Both the position numbers and the translations under genes were made by a program. A stretch of DNA of 64,000 nt. Source: Spirodela intermedia. Taxonomy: Eukaryota; Streptophyta; Magnoliopsida; Alismatales; Araceae. The notes under the pieces are model-generated. The model worked only from the letters and a program-made list of their open reading frames with translations, was not told where the DNA came from and did not search any database. The stretch covers positions 8,680,424 to 8,744,423 of the forward strand of contig LR746267.1 in NCBI GenBank assembly GCA_902729315.2, written 5' to 3'. This document shows positions 50,461-62,539 of the stretch, in pieces (the first letter of the stretch is position 1; every line of letters starts with the position of its first letter).

Positions 50461-50920
50461 CCATGGAGAGGTGAGAAGCCAAGGTTTTAACGGGAAGTGA
50501 CGGCGCCAACACATGTCGGCTTCATGTGACTGTGAGAACTGCCCAAAGCCGCAGTGGCCCCCCCCCTGCGTCCTGTCCAAAGGCGAGGGAATTTGCCGGG
50601 CCGAGGGCGGCGCTCTGCTTCTGCCTTCAAAGATAAAGAAAGCCTGGGTGATGCGGGAGAGCTCGCTCAGCGACCCCCCGTATCTCTCTTTCTCTCTCTA
50701 AAGCTCAGTCTATCTCCGCCTATCCATCTATATCTTTCTGCTTCTTGTAGGGGGGGGGTCCTAATTCTCGGGCCATTCCTCAGTTGGCCCACCTCTCTCT
50801 CCATCTTCCCTTGTGGCCAATTTTCTGTCGTAGTGGGAGATTAGCTGGTGGTCAGACGGGGAGAGGAGCAGGAGGGGGAGGTTGAGGAAGGGGAGAGAGA
50901 GAGAGAGAGAGAAAGAGACG

Positions 50921-51254
50921 ATGGGCGGTTGCCTGGGTCCCCTGCGGCGGGCTACGTTTGTTGGCTTCGTGGTGGTCTTGCTGTTCTTGGTCGCCTTCCA
51001 GGCGGCGCAGGTGGAAGGTTTCCGGCGCTCGCCGCTCGCAGATGGAGGAAGAAGGTCCGCATCTCGCACCAGTTCGGACATCGTCAACGTGAGCAAGAGA
51101 AAGGTTCCGAATGGAGCTGACCCAATTCACAACAGGTGCTCGCTCTGTTTCCATTACTTCTTCCTCCCGATTTCCACTACAAAATAAGATCAACTCTCCC
51201 CAGGGAAGATGAGACCTTCCAGCACACCGTAGATCCTCGGCATTGTCTCTTAAA

Positions 51255-51285
<31 letters not shown>

Positions 51286-51351
51286 GCTCTACATTCTGTT
51301 TACGACGGCAGGAGAGCGGGGAAGGCGGGGCGGCCTCCGGGAAGAGCGTAG
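50921..51351 (+). CDS. CLE25-like signalling peptide precursor
   Basis: CLE precursors are secreted and cut to 12-13-residue peptides sensed by leucine-rich-repeat receptor kinases; CLE25/CLE26-type peptides act in vascular tissue and drought signalling. Two exons, join(50921..51135, 51312..51351), give 84 residues. Residues about 10-32 are a hydrophobic signal peptide. The CLE motif R-K-V-P-N-G-A-D-P-I-H-N is at 60-71, preceded by V-S-K and followed by a short basic tail (R-R-A-G-K-A-G-R-P-P-G-R-A). The intron splits the Arg codon after the motif. The motif equals the CLE25 peptide as I remember it except Ala for Pro at position 7 (codon GCT; Pro would be CCT). That residue is normally hydroxylated and sugar-modified. 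The ATG is the first in frame after a GA-rich leader. A read-through of the intron would give a different 88-residue form. Confidence 0.88.
51255..51279. repeat. CT microsatellite in the CLE intron
   Basis: About 12 ct units lie in the intron, 32 bp or so before the acceptor site, so they form much of its pyrimidine tract. Confidence 0.8.
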
Positions 51352-51777
51352 CCATCGAAAGGTTTGCGGTCTCCGACAGGGCGGCGCCGCAGCGGCGTGG
51401 AATTTGGAGCGGTGTAACCTACGCGGGTCGCCTTCTACCTGTTTCCATTTCTTGGAGCAGCGAGAGGAAGGAAGACGCACTGGGCACTCACAGCCGACAG
51501 AGTCCTCTTCTTCACCTGAACGACTCGCCTGGTTGTAGACCTCGGTAGGCTCAGAACCCCCAACCTCCCCCACCGAGCGTTAGAAGAAGTGGAGCAAGAG
51601 AGAGAGAGAGAGAAGGAGGTGTTCTCCATGCTCCAGAGTAAGAGAGAGAATGGGCCGTAGGCGAAGCGGGGGAGCTGTGTTTTTCTTCTGTTCTACATGG
51701 AACCACTGAGACCCAGTAGATACCATCTCAAAGAAAACTTGATAAATGGGAACCCACCATCAACTCCCCTCCCCCCC

Positions 51778-51813
<36 letters not shown>

Positions 51814-52490
51814 GTCCATTCAAACTCGCGAAAGCGTCGTGGGCGATCGATTCCCTTTGGGGGATTCTCGCGGTAACCAGCGTATAAGCGAGCTGCAGTT
51901 CAAAGGGGGGAAAGGAAGGCAAAGGTAGCGTTTTGCCAGCGTCTTTTCCCTTTTTTTCCCTTTATCCAAGCTCTCTTTCGCTTTTCTTGTTTTCAAGGGA
52001 TCCAGACCAAAGACCCGGTCTAAAAGCGCCCCCCCCCCCCCTCCTTTTCCATGTGGGGGTGGGCGGAAAACCCAGAATTCCGAAATCCACCGGTTTCTCG
52101 CTTATTCCACGTTAAGAAGATAGTTGGATCCGGCCCAGTTAAGGCATTTCGTTATTGGGCCTGTGTTGGGTTTGGTAGCAAAAGGACCCATTAAGCGCGT
52201 GCGATCCGCCAACGGATTCCGGTGTACGCCCCCGGCAATAGGTGGTTTCCCGGGTGACCATGATCGGTCAAAGTCAAACGTGTCGCGGACTCTACCGTTG
52301 GTGGGGAGGACTCGTATAATTTGAAATTAACCCGTTCTTGTAAAATAATATAAATATATAAATTACAAATAAATATATTTATAACTTAATATTTCCTTTT
52401 GCAATTGCAGAGGGTACAAATATAAATGTGAGATCATCTTTTTAATCTTCTGAGAGACTTCAATAAGGGTATAATTTATGAGAGAAAACC
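51352..52490. other. Spacer between CLE and prolyl 4-hydroxylase
   Basis: No gene is supported. It includes a ct microsatellite (51781-51811), a C-run (52030-52040) and AT-rich sequence at 52320-52400 with tataaatatataaat-like strings that could hold the TATA box for the next gene. Confidence 0.5.
51781..51811. repeat. CT microsatellite
   Basis: About 15 perfect ct units in the spacer between the CLE and P4H genes. Confidence 0.85.
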
Positions 52491-52661
52491 ATGGACCGTG
52501 AAATCGGTGGGCGGTCAAGGCGGGAGCGAGAGGGAGTCGTCGATAAATCGGTGGCGCCGCCGAACTCGCCGGGCCTGGTTCACAATCCCAGAACGCGGCG
52601 GAGCGCCACAGAGCTACTCTTTGATCAGGAAGCTGCAGAGGCGGAGGAGCGTTTCAATTGA
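52491..52661 (+). CDS. Possible 56-residue upstream ORF of the P4H gene
   Basis: A complete frame from ATG to TGA in an almost ideal start context (aaaaccatggac). The product would be Arg/Glu-rich and starts M-D-R-E-I-G-G-R-S-R. It ends 45 bases before the P4H start codon. If the P4H transcript starts upstream of 52491, this frame would be met first by ribosomes and could lower P4H translation. The product resembles nothing I know. It may equally lie outside the transcript. Confidence 0.35.
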   Translation: MDREIGGRSRREREGVVDKSVAPPNSPGLVHNPRTRRSATELLFDQEAAEAEERFN

Positions 52662-52706
52662 CGGGAGGCATCTCTCTCTCTCCCGTCATCGTCATCGACT
52701 TCCAGG

Positions 52707-54721
52707 ATGGCCGGCCTCATCCGTTTGTCCTCCGATTCCCTCCCGGTGCTGTTGTTCCTTCTGCTGTCGGCATCATCGCCTCTCCTCTCGCATTCGGAAA
52801 TCCAGCTTGGCGGCGAGGAACAAGAACAGTATGCTTCATCTCCTCCTAGTGATTCGCCCCACCCGGCTCGACTCGCGGGGAGTTATTTCCCTGGAGAATT
52901 TGCTCTCCCAAGTTTTGTCGCGAGTTTGATTAAGTTTCGTCTTCCTGGACAGGAATTCTTCCATCGATGGCTTCGATCCCACTCGGATCACCCAGCTTTC
53001 CTGGCGGCCTCGGTAAGGTCCTCATCCTTGGTACTCTCCGATCATCTCCCTCCTCTTTCGGTTTTTCCACTGTGATTAATCTCCGTCGTGCGCATGATTT
53101 CTGAGAATTTTCCTTTATAATCGATTTTTGCTCGTCCGCCTCCGCAGGGCCTTCTTGTATGAGGGGTTCCTCTCCCACGAGGAATGCGACCATATTATCG
53201 AGATCGTGCGTTCCTCTGCTCGACGATTGCTGCTCAGTTCTTTATACACTTCACCCCGTTGACTAAAAGAGAGCCTGTATTTCACTGTGGAGCAGGCAAA
53301 GAACAAGTTGGAGAAGTCAATGGTAGTCGACGACGACACCGGAAAGGCCGTCATGAGTGACGTGAGGACCAGCTCTGGCATGTTCCTCGAGAAAAAACAG
53401 GTGGGCCCAAAATATTTCTCCCCATATTTCTCCTCCCTCCAACTTGTCGATTACAGATCGATTGCCGTAGTCACCGATCTTCCGTATGTTCATCAAAACG
53501 CTGGATCGTGCGGCCCTGTCGACCCATTCCAGCCAACAGACATGAACTGCACTTAATCTGTTCTAGTTCTGTAGTTTTCCGTCTCCGCACTAGAAACGTC
53601 TCTCGAACGCTAGAGGAGACGCTGCTAGTTTCGGTCCTAGTTTGGTTTAAAAGTGGACGATCTTGAGTTGAAATCTGAGGATTAATGTTCGTAGAAATTA
53701 GCAGCCTCTTAATCGACCGTGTTGATTGAGAACATGAATCTTGGAGTTGACTTTGCTTCTGTCTGCTCTTCTACAGGATGAGATTGTTGCGAGGATCGAG
53801 CGGCGGATTGCCTTGTGGACCTTCCTTCCCGAAGGTAGTATCTTCCTGGGAATTTCGTTCCTGGCAGTTTTGAAAAGTATTATCTTGCAATCGCGCCTGA
53901 TAAGTTATTTCTTCAGAAAATGGTGAATCCATTCACGTCCTCCGCTACAAACGAGGCCAAAAGTACGAGTCACACTTTGACTACTTTGTCGACAAAGTCA
54001 ACAGAGAAATTGGTGGCAATCGATACGCCACCGTCCTCATGTACCTCTCGGATGTTCAGAAGGGAGGGGAGACCGTCTTTCCAAACGCAGAGGTCGGTGG
54101 CTGTCTCTCTGATCAACATCTAGACTGCATGCACATCACCGCTGAGGAGATGTACTCTCAGCGATCAACATCTTCCTTGCCTGACTCGCCACCCAAAACA
54201 TTTCAGGGAAAGCATCATCATGAAGAAGACGACTCCTGGTCAGAGTGCGCAAGAAATGGCTACGCAGGTCTGTTGACTACTCCAAAAAACTCGAATGCCT
54301 CGTAAAATCATTAGGGTTTTCTCGATTATCTTCTTCTATTCGAGGGGGGGTATGATTGTAGGGTTTACCTGCTCATTTGAGAAGATTTGGCTTCTAACGA
54401 CTCGCTTTGTGCCGGCCGGCAGTGAAACCCAAGAAAGGAGATGCGTTGCTGTTCTTCAGCCTCCGCCATGACGCGACAGCCGACGCCGCCAGCCTGCACG
54501 GCAGCTGCCCCGTAATAGAAGGCGAGAAATGGTCGGCAACCAAGTGGATCCATGTGAGGCCCTTCGAGCTCCCCAGGCGGAGAGGGGGCTGCGTTGACGA
54601 AGACCTCAAGTGCCCGCAGTGGGCGGCGGCGGGAGAGTGCCAGAAGAACCCGCTCTACATGGTGGGCTCTGAGAGTTCGCTCGGATTTTGTCGGCGGAGT
54701 TGTAAGGTATGCTCGTCATAG
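52707..54721 (+). CDS. Prolyl 4-hydroxylase with C-terminal ShKT domain
   Basis: The enzyme hydroxylates proline in secreted proteins such as extensins, arabinogalactan proteins and small peptides, in the ER/Golgi, using Fe(II), 2-oxoglutarate and oxygen. Eight exons, join(52707..52828, 52953..53012, 53148..53205, 53296..53400, 53777..53834, 53917..54092, 54207..54267, 54423..54721), give 312 residues, normal for plant P4Hs. A hydrophobic signal or membrane anchor covers about 5-28. The double-stranded beta-helix has the iron ligands H154, D156 (in S-H-F-D-Y) and H239 (in S-L-H-G-S-C-P), and the 2-oxoglutarate Lys249 (E-K-W-S-A). T-S-S-G-M-F-L and G-G-E-T-V-F-P-N are typical of the family. 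Six cysteines at 270-310 form the ShKT domain. All catalytic residues are present. Which of the plant P4H isoforms it matches cannot be decided here. Confidence 0.94.
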
Positions 54722-56820
54722 GAGTTGACTTTTCCGGTTCTGTTTAGATCCGCTCACCTGTAAGTCAAAGCAGCGCATGCCCCATATGACATTAATCAAG
54801 TAATACTTAAAAAGGATGATTTTAGAAAAAAATGGTTTTTATTCCCTAATAATTTATTCAATTACAAATATAACTAATAACTAGAAATGACACTCTATAA
54901 TGTCATATGGTTGGGCTCACGTGTGGTGACATTGTACATTTTCTTGGTGTCCAACCAGCTATCTCATGAAATTTCACACTAATGACGTTCATAACCTTTA
55001 GTGTATTCCACTCTTTCTCATACAATGAGTATTACCCCCTTTATATAGGGGCAAAGTAACCAATTAGTCATTGCGCATACCCTCAATTAGCGTGCTGGTC
55101 CGTTGTGCAGCCATCACAACCATATTTTGTGCATATGTCATCACATAGTTTCTTGACACCCCACGGATTGAGTGGGTATTACAATTATTATGCAACATCC
55201 ATGCCATTGCGTGGTGGTCTCCCATCATCTTTTCACACCACACGTCTTTTATGTTGTGCATGTTTATCATGCAATGTGCACATCTTTTGTACACACCCTC
55301 CGCACTATACATACTTGCCATGTCACCTCATTCATCACACTGTGTTCTAATTCTTCTTCACAACATCCTCCCCCTCCCTTAGCATGATGTCCAACGACTA
55401 TGTGAGAATCTCATCCAATTATCATAGGTTATTCTCTTTCTCCTAGGGATCAACCTCCACCAGCTCACTCTTATACTTGATTAGAAAGCCGGTGTGTTAG
55501 TTGCAATAAAAACAGCAAATATCATTGATGATTGTTGTTCATGATAGCCTAAATATTCTTGGTCAAGTGTGTGTGTACTAAATTAAGAGGCTAATGAGGC
55601 ATGTTGTACCTTAGTTCCATGATGTCCCCCATGTATTACTTGAGTAAGGAGACATAAAAAATGGGAGTATATTACTAATATGAGAGACATTGAGGTGGTA
55701 ATCTAATTGAGTCATATGATTAATAAACTTGAAAGATCCTTCATATTTGAGGAGTACGAATGACAAATCACATAAACACCTTATCACTACTCTCTAATTC
55801 TATCTCACATCAATTGTGATTGACGTTTGTCCTCATATAATAGATGGTCTGAGCTAGGGTTCCTCATGTGTTCTTTAGCATCTCTTCTTCTTATAAAGCT
55901 AGAAATAATCCTCAAGTATCATACTCTATTTGTCTATCTATTTGTGAATAATATACCATCAAGAACACAAAATTAGTGCACAATTTGGAGAATATAGTCA
56001 CTCATAATTGACTAGTGAATTATATGTCCATGTCAAAGTCCAATGACCAGCAACACTCCTCATAACTTGGTGATGTGTGTCATAAAAAATTATGATTTTC
56101 TCTATATTTCAAGTGGCTCATGTAAAGATGAACACAACATATTTGAACAACTTGTCCACTACAACCAAAATGGTAGAATAATAATTGACTTGTGATAAAA
56201 TAATAATGAAATATATCTCGATTGATTTTTGCGCTTGTTTGGGATGGAGAGAGGTTGTAGTATTTCTACCTATTTTGTGTGATCGATCTTGTTTTGTTAA
56301 CATGTGACACAATTAAATCTAGGCTTTCACATCTTGCTTGAGCCCTAACTAGAAAAAAGAGTGACTAATGATAGTAAATGTGCAATATCAACCTAGGTGA
56401 CTTGACTATGATGCATTATACATATCTTTCAATAATTTTCATTGCAACCTATTGTTACATAGATGTAAAACTTCCAACCTTTGGTATAAAGTAATCTATC
56501 TTACGCCAAGAAACACTATATCTCTTCAGCACACATGTATGTCGCAAAGCACCTTTATTGACTTTGTCTATTGTCCAAATTTCTTGTCATAGATCAAAGA
56601 TGTTCAAACTTCGTATGTGGTTAAGTACATTGTGATGACCCATTTGCTTAGTACATATGTGATAATATTCTTCTTACAAGATTTCTAATAAAATTTCAAA
56701 TCATAGTTTAGTGGTGCTACCACCACTTATTTGAGTAATGATTTTGTTATGATTCAAAGTAGTTGACGACCACATTGTCAATATATATGTTGAAGTGACT
56801 ACCTAAGAAGTAATGTTTTC
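54722..56820 (-). mobile_element. Decayed minus-strand gypsy element: LTR and integrase region
   Basis: On the minus strand, 56312-56118 gives the gypsy integrase start, with S-T-I-L-V-V-V-D-K-L-F-K-Y-V-V-F (usual form SILVVVDRFSKYAVF). Further on, near 55950-55890, a broken H-x-Q-x-D-x-Q-x-E segment matches HPQTDGQTE. Downstream, about 54880-55380 is LTR-like, with a TATA box ctatataaag on the minus strand (about 55039-55048). Stops and frameshifts are frequent, and LTR ends could not be fixed. The upstream part to about 56820 may be RNase H remnants. Confidence 0.55.
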
Positions 56821-57049
56821 ATGCTCAAAGGTAATGAATACTTACAATCATCTTCCACTTATGTACCGCATAACATCACTTGGTATCATTAAGGTTCTAA
56901 CTCTTGAATGTGACATGATAACATTTTTTACTTATTACCCTTCTAATTACTTCATTAAAGATGTGTATATCATGAATTATATGATAAAATCTAGTAGTCA
57001 TGAGATTATCTCATTGATATAATATCACATAACTTATCAAATGATTCTT
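56821..57049. other. Unassigned AT-rich sequence
   Basis: AT-rich bases between two decayed gypsy pieces, no gene seen. Confidence 0.4.
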
Positions 57050-58330
57050 AACACATATCATCTCACTACCATAGGTTCTCTTTGCGAAGTAGATCAATAG
57101 GGGGAGTTGAGATATGCAATCCCACTAGACTTTACTCATCACATAAGAAGCAAACATGCCCAAGCCTAATAGCTTGTGTCTTATTTAAGGGGAGGATTGG
57201 GAAGTGTAAGATTTTTGAAGAGTTTGAGGTCATCAATGGAGAGTGTAGGCTCTCAAACATCCCCATGGGCATTATAGTTTTTTATGCCCTTTTGATCTCT
57301 AATATTTTCCCCTTTCTTCAATTATGATCTCATTTGATCTCATATGTTAGGATGTGGTGTCCTAACATTTAGTATTAAAACTGTCAACAAAGGAGCCATT
57401 GAAAGAGCAACAAACTTGCCTTTATATTCTATCACAACTTATCACTCGCATGAAGACCAAATCATGAATTAGCAAGACACCAAAAAACAAAGGTGCCACT
57501 ATCAAAGAGGAGTAGGGCATGAATCCTAAAACTCTGCCCAACTAGAACAAAATTTTGGCCACGTACTAAGTCAACTATCCCAACAACTTACTTGAATCAA
57601 GTAATACTTAGAATGTGAGGCTCACATGTAACTTCACAAGAGATATTGGTTCAATCAACCATGAGGACAATCATCATGTTGATGAGAATTATATTCCACT
57701 ATGAAATAAGCTACTCATGCAATCAAGATGACATAAATAAGAGGAGGTTGTAGCATATGAGCTCCTTCACATTGAGATTCCAGTATTTGAAGGTGAAAAT
57801 TTCATAGAAAGAATGTTTCAAACCTAATTCTACTTGAAAATGATAAAGATGGAAGAATAACACAAGTTACTCATAGTAGTCATGAAGCTGATAATTTTTT
57901 CCCTTTCGTAGTATGTATGGACAACATAACATTTATCATTATGAGATTGACCAGATTTTCACTTGTAGTTTTTATAAATATATGAGGTAACCCAAGTTGA
58001 AAATGTGCATTGTTGCTTGCTTAACTTAAAGTAAGAAGTAATTGTGGCCAAATTTCTTCAAGAATTCAAATCTCTAGCTACTTTCCTACCACAACTTTCA
58101 ACTTTTATTTTGGAGAGTAATTGCCTCAATAGATTGAAGTTCGAATTGATAATAGAAAATAACATATTTAACCCCACGAATGTTTTGAATGCACTTAATT
58201 TGACCTAATAGTAAAGGAATGCTTTAGCACCTTATGGCAAGTCTAAAGTACAATGACACAAAGAATCATTACCCTAACAAGAGCTTGGAGCACCTATGAC
58301 AACACTCGTGAGATATGAGCCACAAATCAA
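57050..58330 (+). mobile_element. Decayed plus-strand gypsy 5' part: LTR end and gag
   Basis: At 57370-57390 the string tttagtattaaaactgtc follows cctaaca, a worn copy of the common layout in which an LTR ending ...aaca is followed by TGGTATCAGAGCTGTC. A TATA-like cttatttaagg lies at 57179-57189. Downstream, near 57760-57860, I-P-V-F-E-G-E-N-F followed by an F-Y-L-K-M-like segment matches the start of gypsy gag (F-x-G-E-x...F). Stops are frequent. The orientation is opposite to the piece on the left. Confidence 0.45.
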
Positions 58331-60689
58331 GACAATTAGTGAGTAACATGAGCATGCTAATAACAACAAAACCTATTAAACAACTACACATGGGAGACCC
58401 TTCATTCGTATGAATGTTTTCTCTCATCAAGCTCGGACGATTTCGGTGGTGTCACCGGTGGGCGACGTGTACTAGTTGATTTGGCAGTGAGAGAGAAGTT
58501 TCGAAGTAGGATCAAGATGAAGAAAGTAGCAAGAGGATGGACCATCCATCCAGACTGATGAGTGAGGTTGTGCTCGACTCACTTGTATGACCCTACTAGC
58601 AAGTTCTGAGGTAGTTGGTCATTTGAATAGCTCTAAGGCTATTAGAGAGATGCTCCCAAGTTTTAGGTCATAGGTGGGAAAAAAAAGGAACTTGTCACAT
58701 GTAGTCCTCAATGTGGGGCTGGAGCAAAATAAATAGCTCCCAACACTAAAATCGAAGGCTTGACCCATGTCTAGGGCATGCAAGAGGCACAAGTAGTTCA
58801 TAGTGAACTTTTTTGTGCTAAATAGGCCAAGAATGGCTAAGGAGATAAGAGGGGTAAGGGATCTACAAATGTTTGGTCATGAAGGCCAAGACGTTAGAGT
58901 ATTTATTTACTTAGGTGTGATAAAACCTAATCATGATAGAGACAAATGGTGTGCGGTGAAAAAAAAGGGTTTTCTCTATTGGTGAAGGTGTTGTGTGGTG
59001 GCCTACATAGTTTGTAGGGCAATTAGGTGCGAGTGAAAGCAAGAGGATGGACTGTGTCAATGATAGAAGAAGTACACACTAATACAAAATAATACGTGTT
59101 ACTCTCTTGAAGTTGACTTTTAACTCTCAAACAACTATGGCCAGAAAAGGAAAGGCTTGTTCAGCTCTAGGTCGTTTGGTCAAGAAAAGTTACATAATCA
59201 CTCACACCCTGAGGATGTATGCCCCACAGCATGAGGCATATAGACAAAATAAGAAAAATGAGAGTGGAATTAGCCATATAAACTTGATTATTTGTGGTGA
59301 GGAAGAGGGTGATAGGGCCTCACAAATGGTGGAATTGTTGATACTTGAAATACAAATCATCAAAAAGGGGAGCGTGGTATTTGAGTCTCACTTCTAGGGG
59401 TAGGAATAAGAGGAGAGCATGGAGACTGAGCCCCAAGTAGGGAACAAGACACCTAGTGAGTCAGACTCACTAGAAGGGCCAAAGGATAAACAAGTTATGG
59501 AGGAAGAAATTCAGACTTAAAAAAATTATAGTGATGCCTACCTTGATGGGGGGACTCAAAACTAAAAACCTTGAAAGGACAGAAAATACTAAAAGGGCCT
59601 CATTACAATACAAAGGGCTAGGGTCAATTCATCAGACTAGGTAACATGAACCAATTCAATAAGGACGTGAGGAAACCTCCTAAAGTGGAACAACCCTGAT
59701 GGGCCCGGTGAACACTCCATAATAGATTCTACATAAGAAAATATTTAGCCTATTAAAATTACTATCATAGGCCAATGAAGAAGTAAAGAAGTAAGTCTAC
59801 AAGGGACACGTAATACTTCTTGATAGATTGGAGAAAGTTAAAGTAAATGATAAACAAGATGATAGCACAACCTCACATAAGAAAATATTGATGAATTCGG
59901 AGAGCACTCTAGTTGTGGAAGAAAAACTCATTAATGGAGAAGAAAAAGCTATAGAATAAACAAACATAGCACAAGAGGTCGAGGAAGGTGTAGAGATAGA
60001 AATGGACATCAATAGAGAGGAGCAAGTAATATCTCCAAGAGATATCTCTACCTTAGAGGGAATGGTACCTCTTAACCCCTTGACTAAATCATTTCCTAGT
60101 TTATCCTCTATGTTGCTATATAGTCTTGTAGACTCTAATACTATGGTTGTAGAGAGGGGAGAAAGGGTAGTAAGGAAGGAAGGAAACTATGGTACACTTG
60201 GAGGCCGAGTGTGTGTAGGAGAAAATGAATGAAGATCTGGAGGATCTAAACAAGTTAGAACATGTGGGGGGTCAAGAGGGCGAATAATACAGAGAAATAC
60301 AACTTTCTACGGTAGAAAAATTTCAAATGAGCTTACTTTACCCATATCCACACTAGATGTAGGAGGACCCAAAGATCTTATGCGGTTGTTACCTGTGAAT
60401 AGCACTTCAACCCTCAATTTGTGGAGGTTATCTCACAAAAAAGATCATATGTCTACAAGAGAATTCCTATTATTGAATTCTCTAGTGAGGAAGTGACCCA
60501 ATTGATAGCTCCATTCAAAGTGGCCATTGTGAGAAAATTTGTTAAAGATCTACCCTATCTCTTCACCATCTGAGATGAGGTGAAGAGGATAGGAAAACTA
60601 AAAGAGAACATATCAATCGATGCCCTAGATGCAAGGTATGTGATCAATCAAATCTAAACTAGTGAAGACTTCCGCTATGTATGGAGTAG

Positions 60690-61110
60690 GTCAATGTGGA
60701 GGATCGGAGATCACTAGATGTCCACATTCCACTAGTCACCTTTCTTCATTCCTATAGTGGACCCCCCTTTGCTCCATTGTGGATCAAGTTCTTAAGGTTG
60801 AGGGCTCATTTCCTTAACCCCTTAGTACTTCAAGCAATTGACTTCATGATTGGCACATTTATTTGTGCTAATCAAGATGTTACTCAATTCACAAGGTTAG
60901 GATATGCTCAGGTTTGTATTGGGATAAATATCTCGAAGTCCATCCCTAAAACAATCATGATTAAAAATGAGGATTTGGAGGTAATTGAACAACTTGTGGT
61001 GGTGGAGAGCATCCCTCCCTAGTACAATAGATTTGAAAGGATTGACCATAGTTCATGGAATTGTTGGCATAATCATAAAGAGAGAGGTGTCATGCGAGAA
61101 GAGGCTGAGG
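60690..61110 (+). pseudogene. LINE ORF1, DUF4283/zinc-knuckle type
   Basis: The frame 60696-61020 encodes P-L-W-I-K-F-L-R-L-R-A-H-F, then V-C-I-G-I-N-I-S-K-S-I-P. Plant L1 ORF1 proteins have W-I/V-x-F-P-x-L-P...and V-x-V-E-x-D-L-S-x-P-L-P at these places. The usual C-x-x-C knuckle after it reads broken (W-N-C-W-H-N-H). The remaining stretch to about 62.4 kb is Glu/Gly/Arg-rich, as in the variable tail of ORF1. Confidence 0.6.
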
Positions 61111-62539
61111 AGGATGAATAAAGGGGATTTGAGGATGGGGATGGCCAAAAAGGGATAGAATGCATGAGGCTTCCTACATGGTCACGTGAGGAGGAAGAGG
61201 AGGAAGACAATGTGGAAGGTCAAACTAGAGGACAGTCAAGAGGTCCCACCTAGTGGCGCCAATAGGGGTCGCCAGCAAAGAAAAACTAGTGAGGAACAAG
61301 GTGTGAGGATAGGAAGAGAAGGGGTAGAGCTAGGGCAAGGAGGACATGAGGAGGATGCCAAGATCAGTCCAGACTTAGAGTGTGGCCCTAGAGATAATAC
61401 AGCCTCTAGAGGTCTTCGATCTTCACCTTTGGGTGAAACCTGCACAGTAGTAAAACATGAGAGATCTGGTGAGAGGAGAGCAAACAAGGGTAAATGGATA
61501 CTTTCTCAGTTGTCTACTCCCCCCCTGTAGGGGAATGTCTCTAGATAAGGACAATCTTGTACCACAAGATACTAGTCCCCAAAGATCACCCTCACATGCC
61601 CCAACTCTTAGGAATAGTAAAGATGTAAATACTTCAATAGAGGCAGCCCCTATCACATGAGAATTAGACTAGGAATCCTCTAGGCTAGGGCAACCCAAGG
61701 CTTCAAACCAACAATTCATTATGATTAACATGTACACTTGGCTGGAGTCAGGGGGCCATGTGAGTTGTAGAGCACAATCAGCACTCCTGCATAAAACACC
61801 ATATGGTAAGATCTAACCAATCAGCCATAGGAGGACATATGGGAAAGAAAGGAGGTAGACAGAGAGTTAAGAGGGAGGTCATAGAAAAAGGCCTTAGAGA
61901 ATCTAGAGGTATAAAGGAACAAATGGATGTATCTCTACAAGTAGAGGCTAATATGGGTGATTCCCTCTTCCTTGATGATTGAGAAGATGATTGCTTGGAA
62001 GTAGAGTAAGAGGAATCCACCTTGAAGTTGAAGGAGAGGAATTCCCTTATTAAGAGAGGGCCCATGAAAAGGTCCTCTCAACTTAGTAGTAAAGTAGGGG
62101 AAGAGATGGAGGAGTGGGACACAAGGTTACAAAACTATGGTGGAGAGAGGGAGGTGGAGTCAGAAGGGGAGGTGGGAACGGATGACTCGGACTACTAGGA
62201 CCCCCCTAAGGTGAGGTCAGCCCGCCTAGGCTTAGGGACCTCAAAGTTAGTAGGGGGGAAGGGAAAGGGAATAGGGAGTTTGAAGGGTAAGGTATAGAGA
62301 GGGAGACTAAGTGAGATAAGAGGGGAAATTTCAAGTATCAAAAGATGTTCTTTGGAGCAATGGAGCAATGAAAAAAATAGATGGGTGAAGACATTTAGGA
62401 ATGCCTTCTCCGAAGAGAAAAGTACACAAAGTAGAATAGACCACTCAATGCACTTTAAATAGGAAAAAACCACACATGAAGTGTAAAGACTAGAGAGGTT
62501 GAGTCGATTACATACTCAATATAAGCCAATGAGTGATGA

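Larger units (their letters stand above)
49138..50920. promoter_or_regulatory. Shared intergenic region between divergent DDR4 and CLE genes
   Basis: About 1.8 kb separates the start codons of DDR4 (minus) and the CLE gene (plus), so both promoters should lie here. Visible elements are a GA microsatellite (49333-49379) in the presumed DDR4 leader, a G-run (50438-50460), and a GA tract (about 50895-50913) just before the CLE start. No clear TATA box was assigned to either gene. No further gene is supported. Confidence 0.5.

Noticed and set aside
50882-50920. N-terminal extension of the CLE precursor starting at 50882
   Set aside because: The codon there is TTG, and the extension would be a translated GA repeat; the ATG at 50921 opens directly into the signal peptide.
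54130-54180. Palindrome gctgag...ctcagc in P4H intron 6 as a regulatory hairpin
   Set aside because: A six-base stem with a ten-base loop is expected by chance in a sequence of this length.
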